Assembly: GCF_009363435.1 (NCBI RefSeq)
Contig: NZ_CP045354.1
Span: forward strand, 562,001 to 626,000
Direction: 5' to 3'
Source: Labrenzia sp. THAF82
GTDB taxonomy: Bacteria > Pseudomonadota > Alphaproteobacteria > Rhizobiales > Stappiaceae
Length of the DNA: 64,000 bases
The translations under genes and the position numbers were made by a program. This document shows, piece by piece, positions 26,291 through 35,070 of the stretch (the stretch's first letter is position 1; each line of letters starts with the position of its first letter). The notes beneath the pieces are model-generated. The model was not told the origin of the DNA. It did no database searches and saw only the letters and a list, made by a program, of their open reading frames with translations.

Positions 26291-26709
26291 GTTTTAGCGC
26301 CTTTTGAGCGCCCGTATTTTGTCCCCAAGCCCGATTTCTTTGCGAGCTCAGCGCGCAAAGCCGCATAGTTTGGTGCCACCATCGGGTAGCTTTCTTTAAG
26401 ATCCCACTTGGCCCGGTAGTCTTCCGGGGTCATGCCATAATAGGCCTTCAGATGGCGCTTGAGGGATTTGAACCTTTTGCCGTCTTCCAGACAGATAATG
26501 TAGTCCGAATGGACCGATTTGTTGATGGGCACCGCCGGTTCCTGGGGCGCTTCGTCCAAGGTCCCGTCACTGTTCTTGCGAAGAGCCTCGTGAACGGAGC
26601 TGATCAGACCTGTCAGGTCCGACGTGTTGACTGTGTTGTTGCTGACATAGGCCGCCACAATGTCAGCGGTGCAATCGATGAGGCTGGTTTCGGCGTTGAT
26701 GTCGTTCAT
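26281..26709 (-). CDS. mucR: MucR/Ros-family transcriptional regulator, copy 1
   Basis: A 142-residue nucleoid-associated-type regulator starting MNDINAETSLIDCTADIVAA. The DNA-binding region CLEDGKRFKSLKRHLKAYYG corresponds to the Ros zinc finger but has Asp in place of the second Cys and Tyr in place of the second His, as in zinc-less members. MTPEDYRAKW follows. MucR proteins bind AT-rich DNA with TpA steps. Nearly identical to copy 2 (59528) except for the C-terminus (SKGAKTRT), which runs into the tRNA-Leu gene. ATG 26709 is chosen by comparison with copy 2. Confidence 0.92.
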   Translation of the reverse strand: MNDINAETSLIDCTADIVAAYVSNNTVNTSDLTGLISSVHEALRKNSDGTLDEAPQEPAVPINKSVHSDYIICLEDGKRFKSLKRHLKAYYGMTPEDYRAKWDLKESYPMVAPNYAALRAELAKKSGLGTKYGRSKGAKTRT

Positions 26710-26820
26710 AAGGTTCCTGCATGTGTTCAAACGGGTGAGGAGAGCTGGCAACATTCCTCTTCTCAAGAGCGGCACAGCCACCATTCTGAATTGCGTTATT
26801 CAGTAATGCATACAAGAATG

Positions 26821-26869
26821 GTCGACAGTGCCGTTTGACACTGCCGACCTGTCTGCGATCGAAGTTATA
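26821..26869 (-). promoter_or_regulatory. mucR copy 1 promoter and leader hairpin
   Basis: On the minus strand a TATAAC box (26864-26869) is followed by GTCGGCAGTGTCAAACGGCACTGTCGAC (written here as the inverted repeat at 26821-26848), a strong stem-loop in the mucR leader. The same layout precedes copy 2. No T-run follows in this copy. Confidence 0.5.
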
Positions 26870-27022
26870 GCGGGCAATGCGAATGCTTCGACTTCGACCG
26901 CACCTGATGTTCAAACACATGTTGAGTGGGTATGCCTGAATACCAGGTCTTCGGCTGACATCATGCCAGCAGACGGAGAACTATAGCTGTCCCTGCCTGT
27001 TTTCAATTCTGACCTCTGTCGG

Positions 27023-27277
27023 TCAGTCAAACATAGTCCTCTGTTGAGGCTCGGCCCAATATCCACGTGCACGTTTGGAAGCCTCCAGGGCCATCAGCGC
27101 TGCGACCGCCTGGCTTTCGTGTTCGTAGCAGTCCAGCCGGACCTGCCCACCCTGACCGATGCGGCCCCATTCCCGGTAGAGTGTCCATTCCCCAAACAGG
27201 TTCGGCAGAACCGCCATCCGGTAGAACCGGGCGGCATTGTTCGGGGGATCGAGTTTTTCCAGATAGGTTTGCAACAT
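27023..27277 (-). CDS. WGR-domain protein
   Basis: About 84 residues starting MLQTYLEKLDPPNNAARFYR, with the WGR core YREWGRIGQGGQVRLDCYEH (Trp-Gly-Arg) and a helical end EASKRARGYW. WGR domains occur in PARP enzymes and, alone, in many rhizobial plasmid proteins, and probably bind nucleic acid. The frame is open to 27322; the internal ATG 27277 matches the domain start. Stand-alone, next to a tRNA-Arg gene. Confidence 0.82.
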   Translation of the reverse strand: MLQTYLEKLDPPNNAARFYRMAVLPNLFGEWTLYREWGRIGQGGQVRLDCYEHESQAVAALMALEASKRARGYWAEPQQRTMFD

Positions 27278-27356
27278 CCGTGTGCCCACGATAGCCCTCC
27301 ACGCCCGGGCGCTTGCGCACATCGTTCACCTGGACCAAGACGCCAGTTCACGAAGC

Positions 27357-27433
27357 TGGCGACCCCAACAGGATTCGAGCCTGTGGCCATTCGCTTAGAA
27401 GGTGAGTGCTCTCTCCAGCTGAGCTACGGGGCC
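27357..27433 (-). tRNA. tRNA-Arg(TCT) with weakened anticodon stem
   Basis: A 77-nt cloverleaf on the minus strand: acceptor GGCCCCG, D arm TAGCTCAGCTGGAGAGAGCA, anticodon loop CTTCTAA (anticodon TCT), T arm ACAGG-CTCGAAT-CCTGT and encoded GCCA. The anticodon stem CTCAC/GCGAA has two mismatches, so it may be decaying or slightly odd. It would read AGA and AGG, rare codons in high-GC hosts but used in the AT-rich genes nearby. Confidence 0.8.
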
Positions 27434-27640
27434 ATGTTTTGCGTCAGATCATGAACAGGATCTGCACCCTTGCGGCGATGAAGATACAAATCCTGTCCAC
27501 AATCTGGGGATCGAAGAGGCCGGGGGGCCAGCCAAGCCGCTCCAGGGGACAGGCATAGCTCAAAACCTTCCAGGCTTGAAGCCTTGGCGTTGACAATGCC
27601 GTCATTCGCTGGCCGAAAGCAGGCAGGCTTTCAAGGTGTC

Positions 27641-27795
27641 GCGCGTCACAGGTGTGTGGTGTTTTGATGGGCTATCTAAAGATCAGCAGCGAGGCGAGGC
27701 TCGTTCGAGCCGAAGGTTCCTCCCAAGACGTCTTGCTGCTGTCCTTTGGTCCCGATATTGAGCGCCCGTTCCTCGTGAGCGGGCGCTCTTTTTTG
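27641..27795 (+). ncRNA. Candidate small RNA, copy B
   Basis: Second copy of the element at 25941-26097: same GATGGGCTATCTAAAGATCA core, stem GAGGCTCG-TTCG-AGCC, exposed GGTTCCTCCCAAG, and terminator GAGCGCCCGTTC...GAGCGGGCGCTC followed by six T. Substitutions between copies often fall outside the stems. It lies between a tRNA-Arg gene and the convergent traG. Confidence 0.6.
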
Positions 27796-27863
27796 GAGCA
27801 CTCGATGGCAACGCGGGGGGCCTCACCGAGACATGCCTTTGTTTCAATTTGCAAACTATTTGT

Positions 27864-29729
27864 CTACGCGATGATGTAGGGGTTTGGGTCTGCGTGTTTT
27901 TTGCAGTCTGGCCTGAGGAAATAGCGCGGTTGCCACAGGTGCATGGGGGCTTTTTCGACGTTTCTGGTGCGGGCCAGAACGATCTGTTTGCGATAGTCCA
28001 TGTTTCTGAGGTCTTCCGGTGTGACGAGGGGCCTTTGAATGAGGCGCTCCGAGTTTTCCGTTTCGGCCTTGAACGTGGCCTGGCCGATTAGGTCGAAGAC
28101 TTCCTCGCTGAACCTTTTTGCGGTTGGCGGGATTTCAAAGAATTGCACGAAGTCGGCGTTGTCGCGGATATCCTCAAAGGCTTCGCGTCCGTATTCGTCG
28201 ATGAGGCCGGCGAAGGTCTGTGTGAAGCCCCACACGGACAGCCCTTTGCCTGCGGCCATTCTGTAGGCCTGAAGGACAGGTGTCAGTCGGCCAATGGCGG
28301 GCATTTCGTCGAGCATGAGCAGGACGCGTTTTTCGGGTGTCTGACGGCTGACCTGGGCCATTGGCAGGGTGACCCACAGACGCAGGTACATGCGGACTTT
28401 TTCCAGCAATTCGGACGGCACGACAATGAACAGGTCAAGGTCATTGGTGGATAGGCCGTCGAGCGAGAACCCGGATTTGCTCATATGGTGCTGGATCTGC
28501 CGATATTGCAGGAAAGCGAGGGCGTTGGTAACGGTGGACAGGAAGGAGCCGCGCTCCTTTTCCCCGACCGAGAGCAGCAGCCTGGCCCCGTCTGCTGCCA
28601 AACCAAAGGCTGCATCGCTTGCAGCCATCTTCTCCAGCTGGGGCCCCAGAACGGCCCATTCCTGATTGAGCAGGTCTCTGACAGCCATCAGATTGCGTTG
28701 AGGCTGTGGAACGGTGGCGATGATCCAGCAGATTGAGCTTGCGATCACGCGCCGCGCACCATCGGCAAAGTGCGCGCCGGACGCATTGGCGTCTTTTGCC
28801 GGAACAACGAGCGCGTCCAGGATGACGTTGATATCGGCGATCATCCGCTCGTCCTGGCGTACGAAGTCGAGAGGATTGAAGTCCCAGCTGTCGGCACCGG
28901 CCATGTCGAGGTCTTTGTGCGCGTCAGCTTTTTCCTTCACAACGGCAAAGGGGTCCAACAGGACAACACGCCGGCCGAGCTCACGGCGGCGGCGTGCTGC
29001 GATCATATAGGCCTCACCCTTTGGGTCGATGACAACGACCGGGCCTTGCCAGCTTCTGGTGTTTGGAGCGAGCAGATTGGCGGCGATCACGAGCCCCTTG
29101 CCGGAGCGGGACGGGGCACAGGTGAGGCCATGGGCCTGCAACGGGAATTGCATAAGAGGCGAACGTGTCGTTCTGGTCTCATGGGGCTTGTCGAACTGGC
29201 CCAAAATAATGCCGCCCTTCCTGGACAGCTTTGCCATGATCCGTCTTCTCATCCAGCGGGCATCGCCGAACAGGTCGCTTTTGGATTGCTTGCGGCTGTC
29301 AGGATTGAGACTTGTCCGCGCAATTGCAGCGAGCGCGGCAATTCCAGCCAGGCCGTTGGCGCAGCCAAGAACCAGGAACTGAACGTCTGCTTCTGTCAAC
29401 AAGCCGAAGACCTGATTGAGGTAGCGCAGGTGTTGAACCGCGTTGCCGTCAGGCATGGCGGCCAGGTGTGGTTGGTACCAAGCCCAATAAAGGGCGATGA
29501 TATCGTCGGACTTCCAAAAACACAGAACCGCCGCGCCGCCCGCAATGAACCGGGCAGCCCCGTTGACGCTTAGGAATGCAACAGCCCCACCCAGAAGCAC
29601 AACACAGACCAGCCCCTTGACCAATTCCCCGTTGTTGCCTGGCAAGAACAGAGCAGCAAGCCCGGCCATGACCGCGTAGACGAGAATGGGCGATACAACG
29701 GCCAGTCCCTTGACCAGAAGAGACCTCAT
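27864..29729 (-). CDS. traG: Type IV coupling protein TraG/VirD4 (first transfer region)
   Basis: Inner-membrane ATPase that hands the relaxase-DNA complex to a type IV secretion channel; 621 residues. N-terminal membrane helices (about 1-110), Walker A region LTCAPSRSGKGLVIAANLL, VVVIDPKGEAYMIAA, Walker B KRVLLMLDEMPAIG and the C-terminal VWGFTQTFAGLIDEYG segment. Full length, ending in TAG. It overlaps the DUF6118 gene by four bases. The adjacent traA is broken, so this coupling protein may be an orphan or serve another relaxase. Confidence 0.92.
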   Translation of the reverse strand: MRSLLVKGLAVVSPILVYAVMAGLAALFLPGNNGELVKGLVCVVLLGGAVAFLSVNGAARFIAGGAAVLCFWKSDDIIALYWAWYQPHLAAMPDGNAVQHLRYLNQVFGLLTEADVQFLVLGCANGLAGIAALAAIARTSLNPDSRKQSKSDLFGDARWMRRRIMAKLSRKGGIILGQFDKPHETRTTRSPLMQFPLQAHGLTCAPSRSGKGLVIAANLLAPNTRSWQGPVVVIDPKGEAYMIAARRRRELGRRVVLLDPFAVVKEKADAHKDLDMAGADSWDFNPLDFVRQDERMIADINVILDALVVPAKDANASGAHFADGARRVIASSICWIIATVPQPQRNLMAVRDLLNQEWAVLGPQLEKMAASDAAFGLAADGARLLLSVGEKERGSFLSTVTNALAFLQYRQIQHHMSKSGFSLDGLSTNDLDLFIVVPSELLEKVRMYLRLWVTLPMAQVSRQTPEKRVLLMLDEMPAIGRLTPVLQAYRMAAGKGLSVWGFTQTFAGLIDEYGREAFEDIRDNADFVQFFEIPPTAKRFSEEVFDLIGQATFKAETENSERLIQRPLVTPEDLRNMDYRKQIVLARTRNVEKAPMHLWQPRYFLRPDCKKHADPNPYIIA

Positions 29730-30157
29730 GGGGCAACCTCGATCCGGCAGGCTATGGGCAGGCCTTGCTGGCGCGCCTGCTCATGACAGGCCTGGAGGTT
29801 CTGGCCGTGCTGCTGCCAGATATAGTCTTTCCAACCGTTCGTGGTGTCGTTCGTCGCCAGAAGTGCTTCGCCAAGACCACTTGAGGCAAGGCTGGCAATG
29901 GCTGCGCCCACGAGGGCAGCGCTCAGCAAGGCTCCGGCATAAACCACTGCGTTGCGGTTTTGTCGCTTCACCAGGTTGGCAACGTCTGCATAAAGGGTCC
30001 GGGTCTCCTTCGACAGGGCGTCGAGTTGCGCAGCATCAACACTGGCGGGAGATTGTCCGGCTGCGCCGGCATTCCTGATTGCTGTGGCAATGGTTTCTTC
30101 TGCCAGAGTCAGGCGTTCGTCGATGACGGTGAACAGGTCGTCGGTGGTCTTGTTCAA
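29726..30157 (-). CDS. DUF6118-like membrane protein of the traA-traG operon
   Basis: A 143-residue protein with an N-terminal helical part (MNKTTDDLFTVIDERLTLAE, ETIATAIRNAGAAG), one membrane segment (AVVYAGALLSAALVGAAIAS) and a C-terminal segment with two Cys (LQACHEQARQQGLPIACRIE) that could be disulphide-linked in the periplasm. Position between traA and traG matches a conserved but uncharacterised family of Rhizobiales transfer operons. ATGA overlap with traG indicates coupling. Confidence 0.75.
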   Translation of the reverse strand: MNKTTDDLFTVIDERLTLAEETIATAIRNAGAAGQSPASVDAAQLDALSKETRTLYADVANLVKRQNRNAVVYAGALLSAALVGAAIASLASSGLGEALLATNDTTNGWKDYIWQQHGQNLQACHEQARQQGLPIACRIEVAP

Positions 30158-30168
30158 CGGATGGGGTC

Positions 30169-31943
30169 CTATCGTTCGATGTCAGTGTCGCGCGCGGCGG
30201 CGATGGACTTGTCCACGGCCTGTGCCAGGTGTTGTGTGTGTTCGCCAGCGGCCAATTGCGAGCTGACTTGCTGCCAGACCTGTGGGTAGATCCTGGCTTT
30301 TGCCTCAAGTTTGTATTGCATTTCTTTTTCCCGGCCTGTCTGTGCTGTTTTGTGCAGTGTTGCGCGTTCAGCTATGGCCCACATGGCTTGTTCCTGGTTG
30401 TCGCTGCGACTTTCGATCTCCAGCCGCCTGTCCCTGATGCTGTCACGGGCGGAAAGTTGGGGCTCGCCGTCCTCGTGCTGGCGCTGATCGCGCAATGCCT
30501 GCGCCTTTGCCCTCCATTCCTGCGCCTTGGCTTTCCACTTGTCAGAGGGCGCCGCCCACTGGTCGTCGCTTCCAGCCGCTCGCGCCGTATCTTGCCCTTG
30601 GGTCTCCTGGCTCCGGCCACCGGCAACGGCCCCTGTCGGTGCTTGTTGCCTGCCCACAAGGGGAGACGTCTGCTCTATCGGTTTTTCCAGCCCGCGGTCG
30701 AGCCCTGTTTCTTTTTTCCTGTCGTTTTCCTCCACAGACCCACCCCAGTGTTCGTCAATGCTGCCGTTGTCCATGGAGAACACGCGCTTTTCCGGCGCGT
30801 TGTCGTGCCGAGCCGCCAAGCCGCCCTCAAGCCCCTTGACCTCAATCTCGCTGTTGATGCCAAGGGTGCTGGCAATCCCGCGCCGCTCGGCAAAGGCGGC
30901 GGTGTAGTCGAGGGTGGTTTCTTTTGCACCCGAACGCGACAGCTGCTCTGCCAGCTTGTCATATGCGAGCTCTTCGCCGCTCTGCACGGCCCAGGCATTG
31001 CGCTCCACCGTGCGCCCGTCGGGAAGACGAACGCTCTGTGATCCCTCACGCCGAAGCCCGATCATGTCGCCAATCTTCGGCCTGGCCTCACCAAGCGCCC
31101 GCTCCAGATCAACACCCCATGTGGTGTGCTGCGCGCCCTGGGCCGTTTCCAGGGTGACAAAGTAGCTCTTGGCGTTGCCTTGCTTGTGCTCGAACGGAGC
31201 AGCGCCATGAGCGACCAGACGCCCAGAAGTGTGCCCAGACGACTGACCTGAAGCGTGGCTGGCTGAACGGCCGGCAAACGCGCTTGCGTCGGCATAGAGC
31301 TGAACGTCCTTGCGATGCCGGGTCATGGCGACATAGGTCAGGTGCCGGTCCATGGTGCTGGAGGCCAGCACAAAGGCCCGGTCCACGGTCGCCCCCTGGC
31401 TCTTGTGGATCGTGGTCGCATAGCCATGGTCGATGGCCTTGTAGGTGTCCAGATCAACCTGGACGCTTCTGCCGTTCTCGCCGTCAAGCCGGGCGACGAG
31501 CCGGGGTGCAAGGTTGTCCCCGGACGTTTCGATGCGTTCCACCGTGCCAAGCATTCCATTCTTGACACCGAGCTCGCGGTTGTTTTCAAGGAAGACGATC
31601 CGGTCTCCGCTCGCAAAGGACCGCGTGCCGTCATTGGTTTCAGCCACGACCTCGCCGGCCTCCGCGCCCTTTGTCAGTGCCCCCCACTCTTGCAGCGTGG
31701 ACCGGATCGCCTCATTCAAAGCCTTCACATCCGCCCGGCGATGCGCCAGCACCACGCGGCTGGCCTGCGGGTTGCCGTCCATGTCGGCCAGATAATCCCG
31801 AACAACAGCGCTGCGGGCAGCCTCGCCACCCTGTTCAAGATGAACAGAGCCGTTGTCGCGGTAGGCAGCCAGGGCCTCCCCGGTCTTCTGGGTGGCAAAG
31901 GCAACAGAGACCTGGCGCTGCCAGTCCACCTTCTGCCGGCGGA
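30169..31943 (-). pseudogene. traA: traA C-terminal half, cut at its 5' side
   Basis: Continuous 590-residue frame covering the latter helicase part and C-terminal domain of a Ti-type TraA: DWQRQVSVAFATQKTGEALA, GDRIVFLENNRELGVKNGML, DHGYATTIHKSQGATVDRAF and LASSTMDRHLTYVAMTRHRK (helicase motifs V-VI), then a long charged tail. The relaxase domain and Walker A/B motifs are absent. Homology stops at about 31943 (IRRQKVDW) where a repC fragment begins. The relaxase half at 20213-21172 may be the missing other end. Confidence 0.85.
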
Positions 31944-32138
31944 TACAGGGACAGCCCCAATGGCGAGCGTTATGTGACGAGAAAGGAGGCCTATGGTCTC
32001 GATTTTACCCCGGCCTGCTTCAACCTGGAAGACTTTGAAAAGCTGGCAGAGCAAGCCCAGGCAGGTCGAAAGCCAAGCCGCGACCGCCTCGGCAAAATCA
32101 CAAAACGCGGTCAAGCTGAAAACAATCCGGCCGTCTGA
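31944..32138 (+). pseudogene. repC: Internal fragment of RepC
   Basis: Reads YRDSPNGERYVTRKEAYGLD then FTPACFNLEDFEKLAEQA, matching YRDSPTGRRYV...EAYGLDFTPACFNL of the repC at 39163. It starts exactly where traA homology ends and drifts into unrelated sequence before the stop, so it is a junction fragment. Confidence 0.78.
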
Positions 32139-32322
32139 ACTCTTTACACGTACTTTCAATCTACCCCAAAAAGGCCCAAATGTGCACGTTCGGGCCTCTT
32201 AGGCCTACCTTGAACCGTGAATCCACTGACGCGAAGAAAGTGTTCTAAATGTCACGACCTGCAACGGGTAAATTTGGTAATCGGGATCTATATATTGGTA
32301 CTGGTTAAAGGCATATAGTGTT

Positions 32323-33660
32323 ATGGGTGAAATATTAAATAGGACTACTGCAACAAGAGGCATTCCTGAGGCTCGTATAGAGCTAAGCACACCCAACCGT
32401 ATGAGGGAATTCGCCGGTAAGGTTGTCAAATTTCGACCTAAAGGAAATCCTCGTGACAGGAGTGGCCCGGGTGTCGGAGCCAATATGGCTAAGTTCATGC
32501 GAGATAGGGCGCGAAAGCAACTCGCCCTAGAGCCGCTGCGCATTCGCGAGCCACGAGAAGCCGTGCGCATACTCTCTGCACGGGTTATCACCTACTTCCA
32601 GAGCAAGGCGGCTAGGTTTAAGGCTTGGCGTATGAATGACCCGACGATCTATAATCTTGCGGCAACAAAATACCTTGAAAATTTGGCTTGCAAACTCGAG
32701 AGTGGGGAAGACGCTTACAAGCAAAGCCTTTTCAATCAATCTCCACGTGCCAAGCTTGATGAATTACTCAAAGAAGCTAGCGATTTATATGAAGATATAC
32801 TTGCTAGGGAGGTTAAGGAACTTAGTGCGAAGAAGGCATTGACTGAAAACAAGAAAAACTTGGCTTGTAACAAGCTAGTAAATGCACAAAATTTTACTGA
32901 GAATACGTCAGAACTGCAGAAAATAAAGGAAGAAGCTCAGCAAGTAAAGGATTCCGCTGGAAAAGAGATTGACGCTATTCAAGCAAAAATAGATGAATGC
33001 GAAGAAGTGAAAAATCTTGGCAAAGCGGCTAACGAAGGTATTAAGGAAGAATTTAACAAGAGGATTGCGAAGAATATTCGAGATTTTTTGAAAAATAACG
33101 AAAATATCTCACCATCCAATGCCCGTCTTGCGGTTAAGAGAGCGTGGTATGAAAATGGAAAGAAACTTTCAGAAGCAATGTGCACTATCGTTTCCCAAGA
33201 GATAGCAAGGCTGAAGCTCATAGGTGACAACTATGGAGAAGGTATAATAGATGCTGATGTTGTTATTAAACATATTGAACAGTGGAAAAGAATGTCAGCA
33301 ACAATTGGCTTGATCATTAACGTCAATGAGCTAAACTCTGGAAATGGTCAGGTGGCGCAGTCCCCCCCAAACAGCCCGCTGCTGTGGGACGGCGAATTTC
33401 ATGAAGACGCTGCGAGCACAGCTCTCCACAAACTCCCTCGGCAGCACTCTGAAGTCTCTAACAGCAATGCCGCGAAGAATGATCCTGATACCGAACTGAA
33501 AGAGCTCGTGGATAACTGGGACCCGAAAGACGATCATCACGATGTGGCGGTACTTGATGCGCTTGTGGCTTTGAATACTCCCAAAAAGACAAATGATGAA
33601 GAATTTGATCAGCTTGTTGCGGAAGCAACTAAAAATATCGACGTCGACAGGTTGATATAA
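32323..33660 (+). CDS. AT-rich coiled-coil protein, function unknown
   Basis: A 445-residue protein of much lower GC than its neighbours, with TTA, AGG and AGA among the first 12 codons. Residues 1-60 are basic and polar; about 120-260 are Lys/Glu-rich helices likely to form a coiled coil (LLKEASDLYEDILAREVKEL, ELQKIKEEAQQVKDSAGKEI). The C-terminal 110 residues are acidic and probably disordered. No signal peptide or membrane segment. It is followed by a good terminator, so monocistronic. Composition and domain layout suggest a horizontally acquired effector or structural protein; function not recognised. Confidence 0.65.
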   Translation: MGEILNRTTATRGIPEARIELSTPNRMREFAGKVVKFRPKGNPRDRSGPGVGANMAKFMRDRARKQLALEPLRIREPREAVRILSARVITYFQSKAARFKAWRMNDPTIYNLAATKYLENLACKLESGEDAYKQSLFNQSPRAKLDELLKEASDLYEDILAREVKELSAKKALTENKKNLACNKLVNAQNFTENTSELQKIKEEAQQVKDSAGKEIDAIQAKIDECEEVKNLGKAANEGIKEEFNKRIAKNIRDFLKNNENISPSNARLAVKRAWYENGKKLSEAMCTIVSQEIARLKLIGDNYGEGIIDADVVIKHIEQWKRMSATIGLIINVNELNSGNGQVAQSPPNSPLLWDGEFHEDAASTALHKLPRQHSEVSNSNAAKNDPDTELKELVDNWDPKDDHHDVAVLDALVALNTPKKTNDEEFDQLVAEATKNIDVDRLI

Positions 33661-33709
33661 CCGGACCCCAACCTGAGCAGCTTCTGCTGGGTCTATACAT
33701 AACTGCAAA

Positions 33710-33735
33710 GCGACACCTGAACAGGTGTCGCTTTT
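33710..33735 (+). terminator. Rho-independent terminator after the coiled-coil gene
   Basis: GCGACACCTG-AA-CAGGTGTCGC is a 10-bp stem followed by CTTTT, 50 bp after the stop codon at 33660. The following 190 bp to 33922 contain no recognised gene. Confidence 0.85.
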
Positions 33736-33922
33736 AGGTGTATCCATCAGTGACAATCCAATGTGACACGCAAACGATGTCACAAATGAGTGGTATTCCG
33801 TATTAAGTGACGTTACACGAGGGCAACCACCCTAATGTGACGGGATCCTCCATGGCTCGCATCGGATATCGGGCGCTCAAGGCCGAAGCGGAACATCTTC
33901 AAGCGTTTGCCCTGCCTATTTC

Positions 33923-34231
33923 TCAGCGATTTTCATTGCCTAGAAGGCGCTCAATGGCTTCGCAGTAGGATAGGCCTTCTAGGTCGCAGTAAGCCTTGAG
34001 TTGGTCTATCGTGTGTTTGCGGCCGGTGACAGTAATCTTGTCCTGAGCTTCGGTGCGTTTTGGCCCCGGCTTACGGCGAGTATTAGGCTCACGAGAGACA
34101 AATCCAAGCTCTTGTCCGTTCTGAAGAACACCGGCGATGTTAGAGACCGGAACAGCAGGTTTAGCGCTGCTCTGGGGAAGCTTTAGCGTATCGACCGTTA
34201 CTTTTTTTGACCCAAATCCGTAATTTGTCAT
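33923..34231 (-). CDS. Small partition partner protein of ParA
   Basis: A 102-residue basic protein (MTNYGFGSKKVTVDTLKLPQ at the start, then RRKPGPKRTEAQDKITVTGR) ending in a short helical domain (TIDQLKAYCDLEGLSYCEAI). It overlaps the parA stop by ATGA. Such small DNA-binding partners replace ParB in many small ParA loci. The related partner at 46500 also ends in a similar helical domain (YNRFVAWAIENRLSYPEALK). Confidence 0.65.
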   Translation of the reverse strand: MTNYGFGSKKVTVDTLKLPQSSAKPAVPVSNIAGVLQNGQELGFVSREPNTRRKPGPKRTEAQDKITVTGRKHTIDQLKAYCDLEGLSYCEAIERLLGNENR

Positions 34232-34959
34232 GCCGCAGCCTCCTGCCCGGGAAGGTTGTTGACGACCTTTTGGGCAAATGTCTTAGCGTTCTTGATGGCC
34301 GAGGCAACGGGTTTTAACGCTCGTTCTTGCTGTGAATTGCTACTGTCCTTCACTTCGTTACTAGCCTGGTCGTACAATTCCCGCAGGAGGTACCCTTCGC
34401 GGACAATTCGAGTGTAGGGCGCACGGCGCACGATGGCCGTTTCCAGTACCGGCACATCGCCAGCTTCCATGTCCTTGCGCACGTCTTTTTCGTCGCTTGT
34501 TTGGAAAGCGGCGTTCACGCGGGTGAGGACAAGGGCGTGGCCGATGGTCTTGTTCATTGCCCGGCTGGTGCTTCGAACCAACTGAACAGCGCGGGCCGCT
34601 TGTCGGGCTTCCATCGGTGTTGGTTCGAAAGGAACAAGTACTAGGTCGGACTGGCTGATAGCGAAGGTTACGAGCGTGGATGCCGTACCCTCAAGGTCGA
34701 TAATCAAGTAGTCGGCTTTGGTTTGGATGCTTTCTACCGTGTCTAGAAAGGCAGCTTCGCTGGGGAGGGGAGTTACCTGGAATGGAACTCCCCTCCTCTC
34801 GTCCTGGCGCTGTCTGGCCCATTGAACGATGTTTTGGTTGGGGTCACAGTCAAGAATGGCAACCTGGCCGCCTGCTTCGTGGATTTGTTCGGCCAGAAGC
34901 ATGGCTGAAGTGGTCTTGCCGGATCCCCCTTTCGGGTTGGCAAAGGTGATGGTGAACAT
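34228..34959 (-). CDS. parA: ParA-family partition ATPase
   Basis: A 243-residue Walker-type ATPase segregating plasmid DNA: deviant Walker A ANPKGGSGKTTSAMLLAEQI at residues 8-27, AILDCDPNQNIVQWA (switch I), YLIIDLEGTAS (Walker B) and VLVPFEPTPMEARQA. No N-terminal DNA-binding domain, so it belongs to the short type Ib/VirC1-like group, whose operator and centromere are usually bound by the small partner. Two matched palindromes lie just upstream. Confidence 0.92.
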   Translation of the reverse strand: MFTITFANPKGGSGKTTSAMLLAEQIHEAGGQVAILDCDPNQNIVQWARQRQDERRGVPFQVTPLPSEAAFLDTVESIQTKADYLIIDLEGTASTLVTFAISQSDLVLVPFEPTPMEARQAARAVQLVRSTSRAMNKTIGHALVLTRVNAAFQTSDEKDVRKDMEAGDVPVLETAIVRRAPYTRIVREGYLLRELYDQASNEVKDSSNSQQERALKPVASAIKNAKTFAQKVVNNLPGQEAAA

Positions 34960-35010
34960 GGCTGGTTCCTAATTTGATTGAGAGAATCATAGACGCCAAT
35001 GCTAAAAAAT

Positions 35011-35070
35011 ATCATTAACTTTGATGTTAATGATAGAGCCAATGGTAACTTTAACTCTAACGTTAAAGTT
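35011..35070. repeat. Two 24-bp inverted repeats upstream of parA, likely parS/operator
   Basis: ATCATTAAC-N6-GTTAATGAT (35011-35034) and AACTTTAAC-N6-GTTAAAGTT (35047-35070): both have perfect 9-bp arms and 6-bp spacers, share the TTAAC/GTTAA core and are centred 36 bp apart. Position 50-110 bp upstream of parA fits the centromere and operator of a type Ib partition locus. Confidence 0.7.

Noticed and set aside
28770-29573. 267-codon plus-strand frame across traG
   Set aside because: Antisense of a complete coupling protein with Walker motifs on the minus strand.
24797-33660. A type III secretion system linked to the AT-rich proteins
   Set aside because: No secretion apparatus, chaperone or regulator genes are visible; effector status remains only a suggestion.
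33838-33922. Start of a recombinase gene (MARIGYR)
   Set aside because: Only seven residues resemble a recombinase and the rest of the frame does not.
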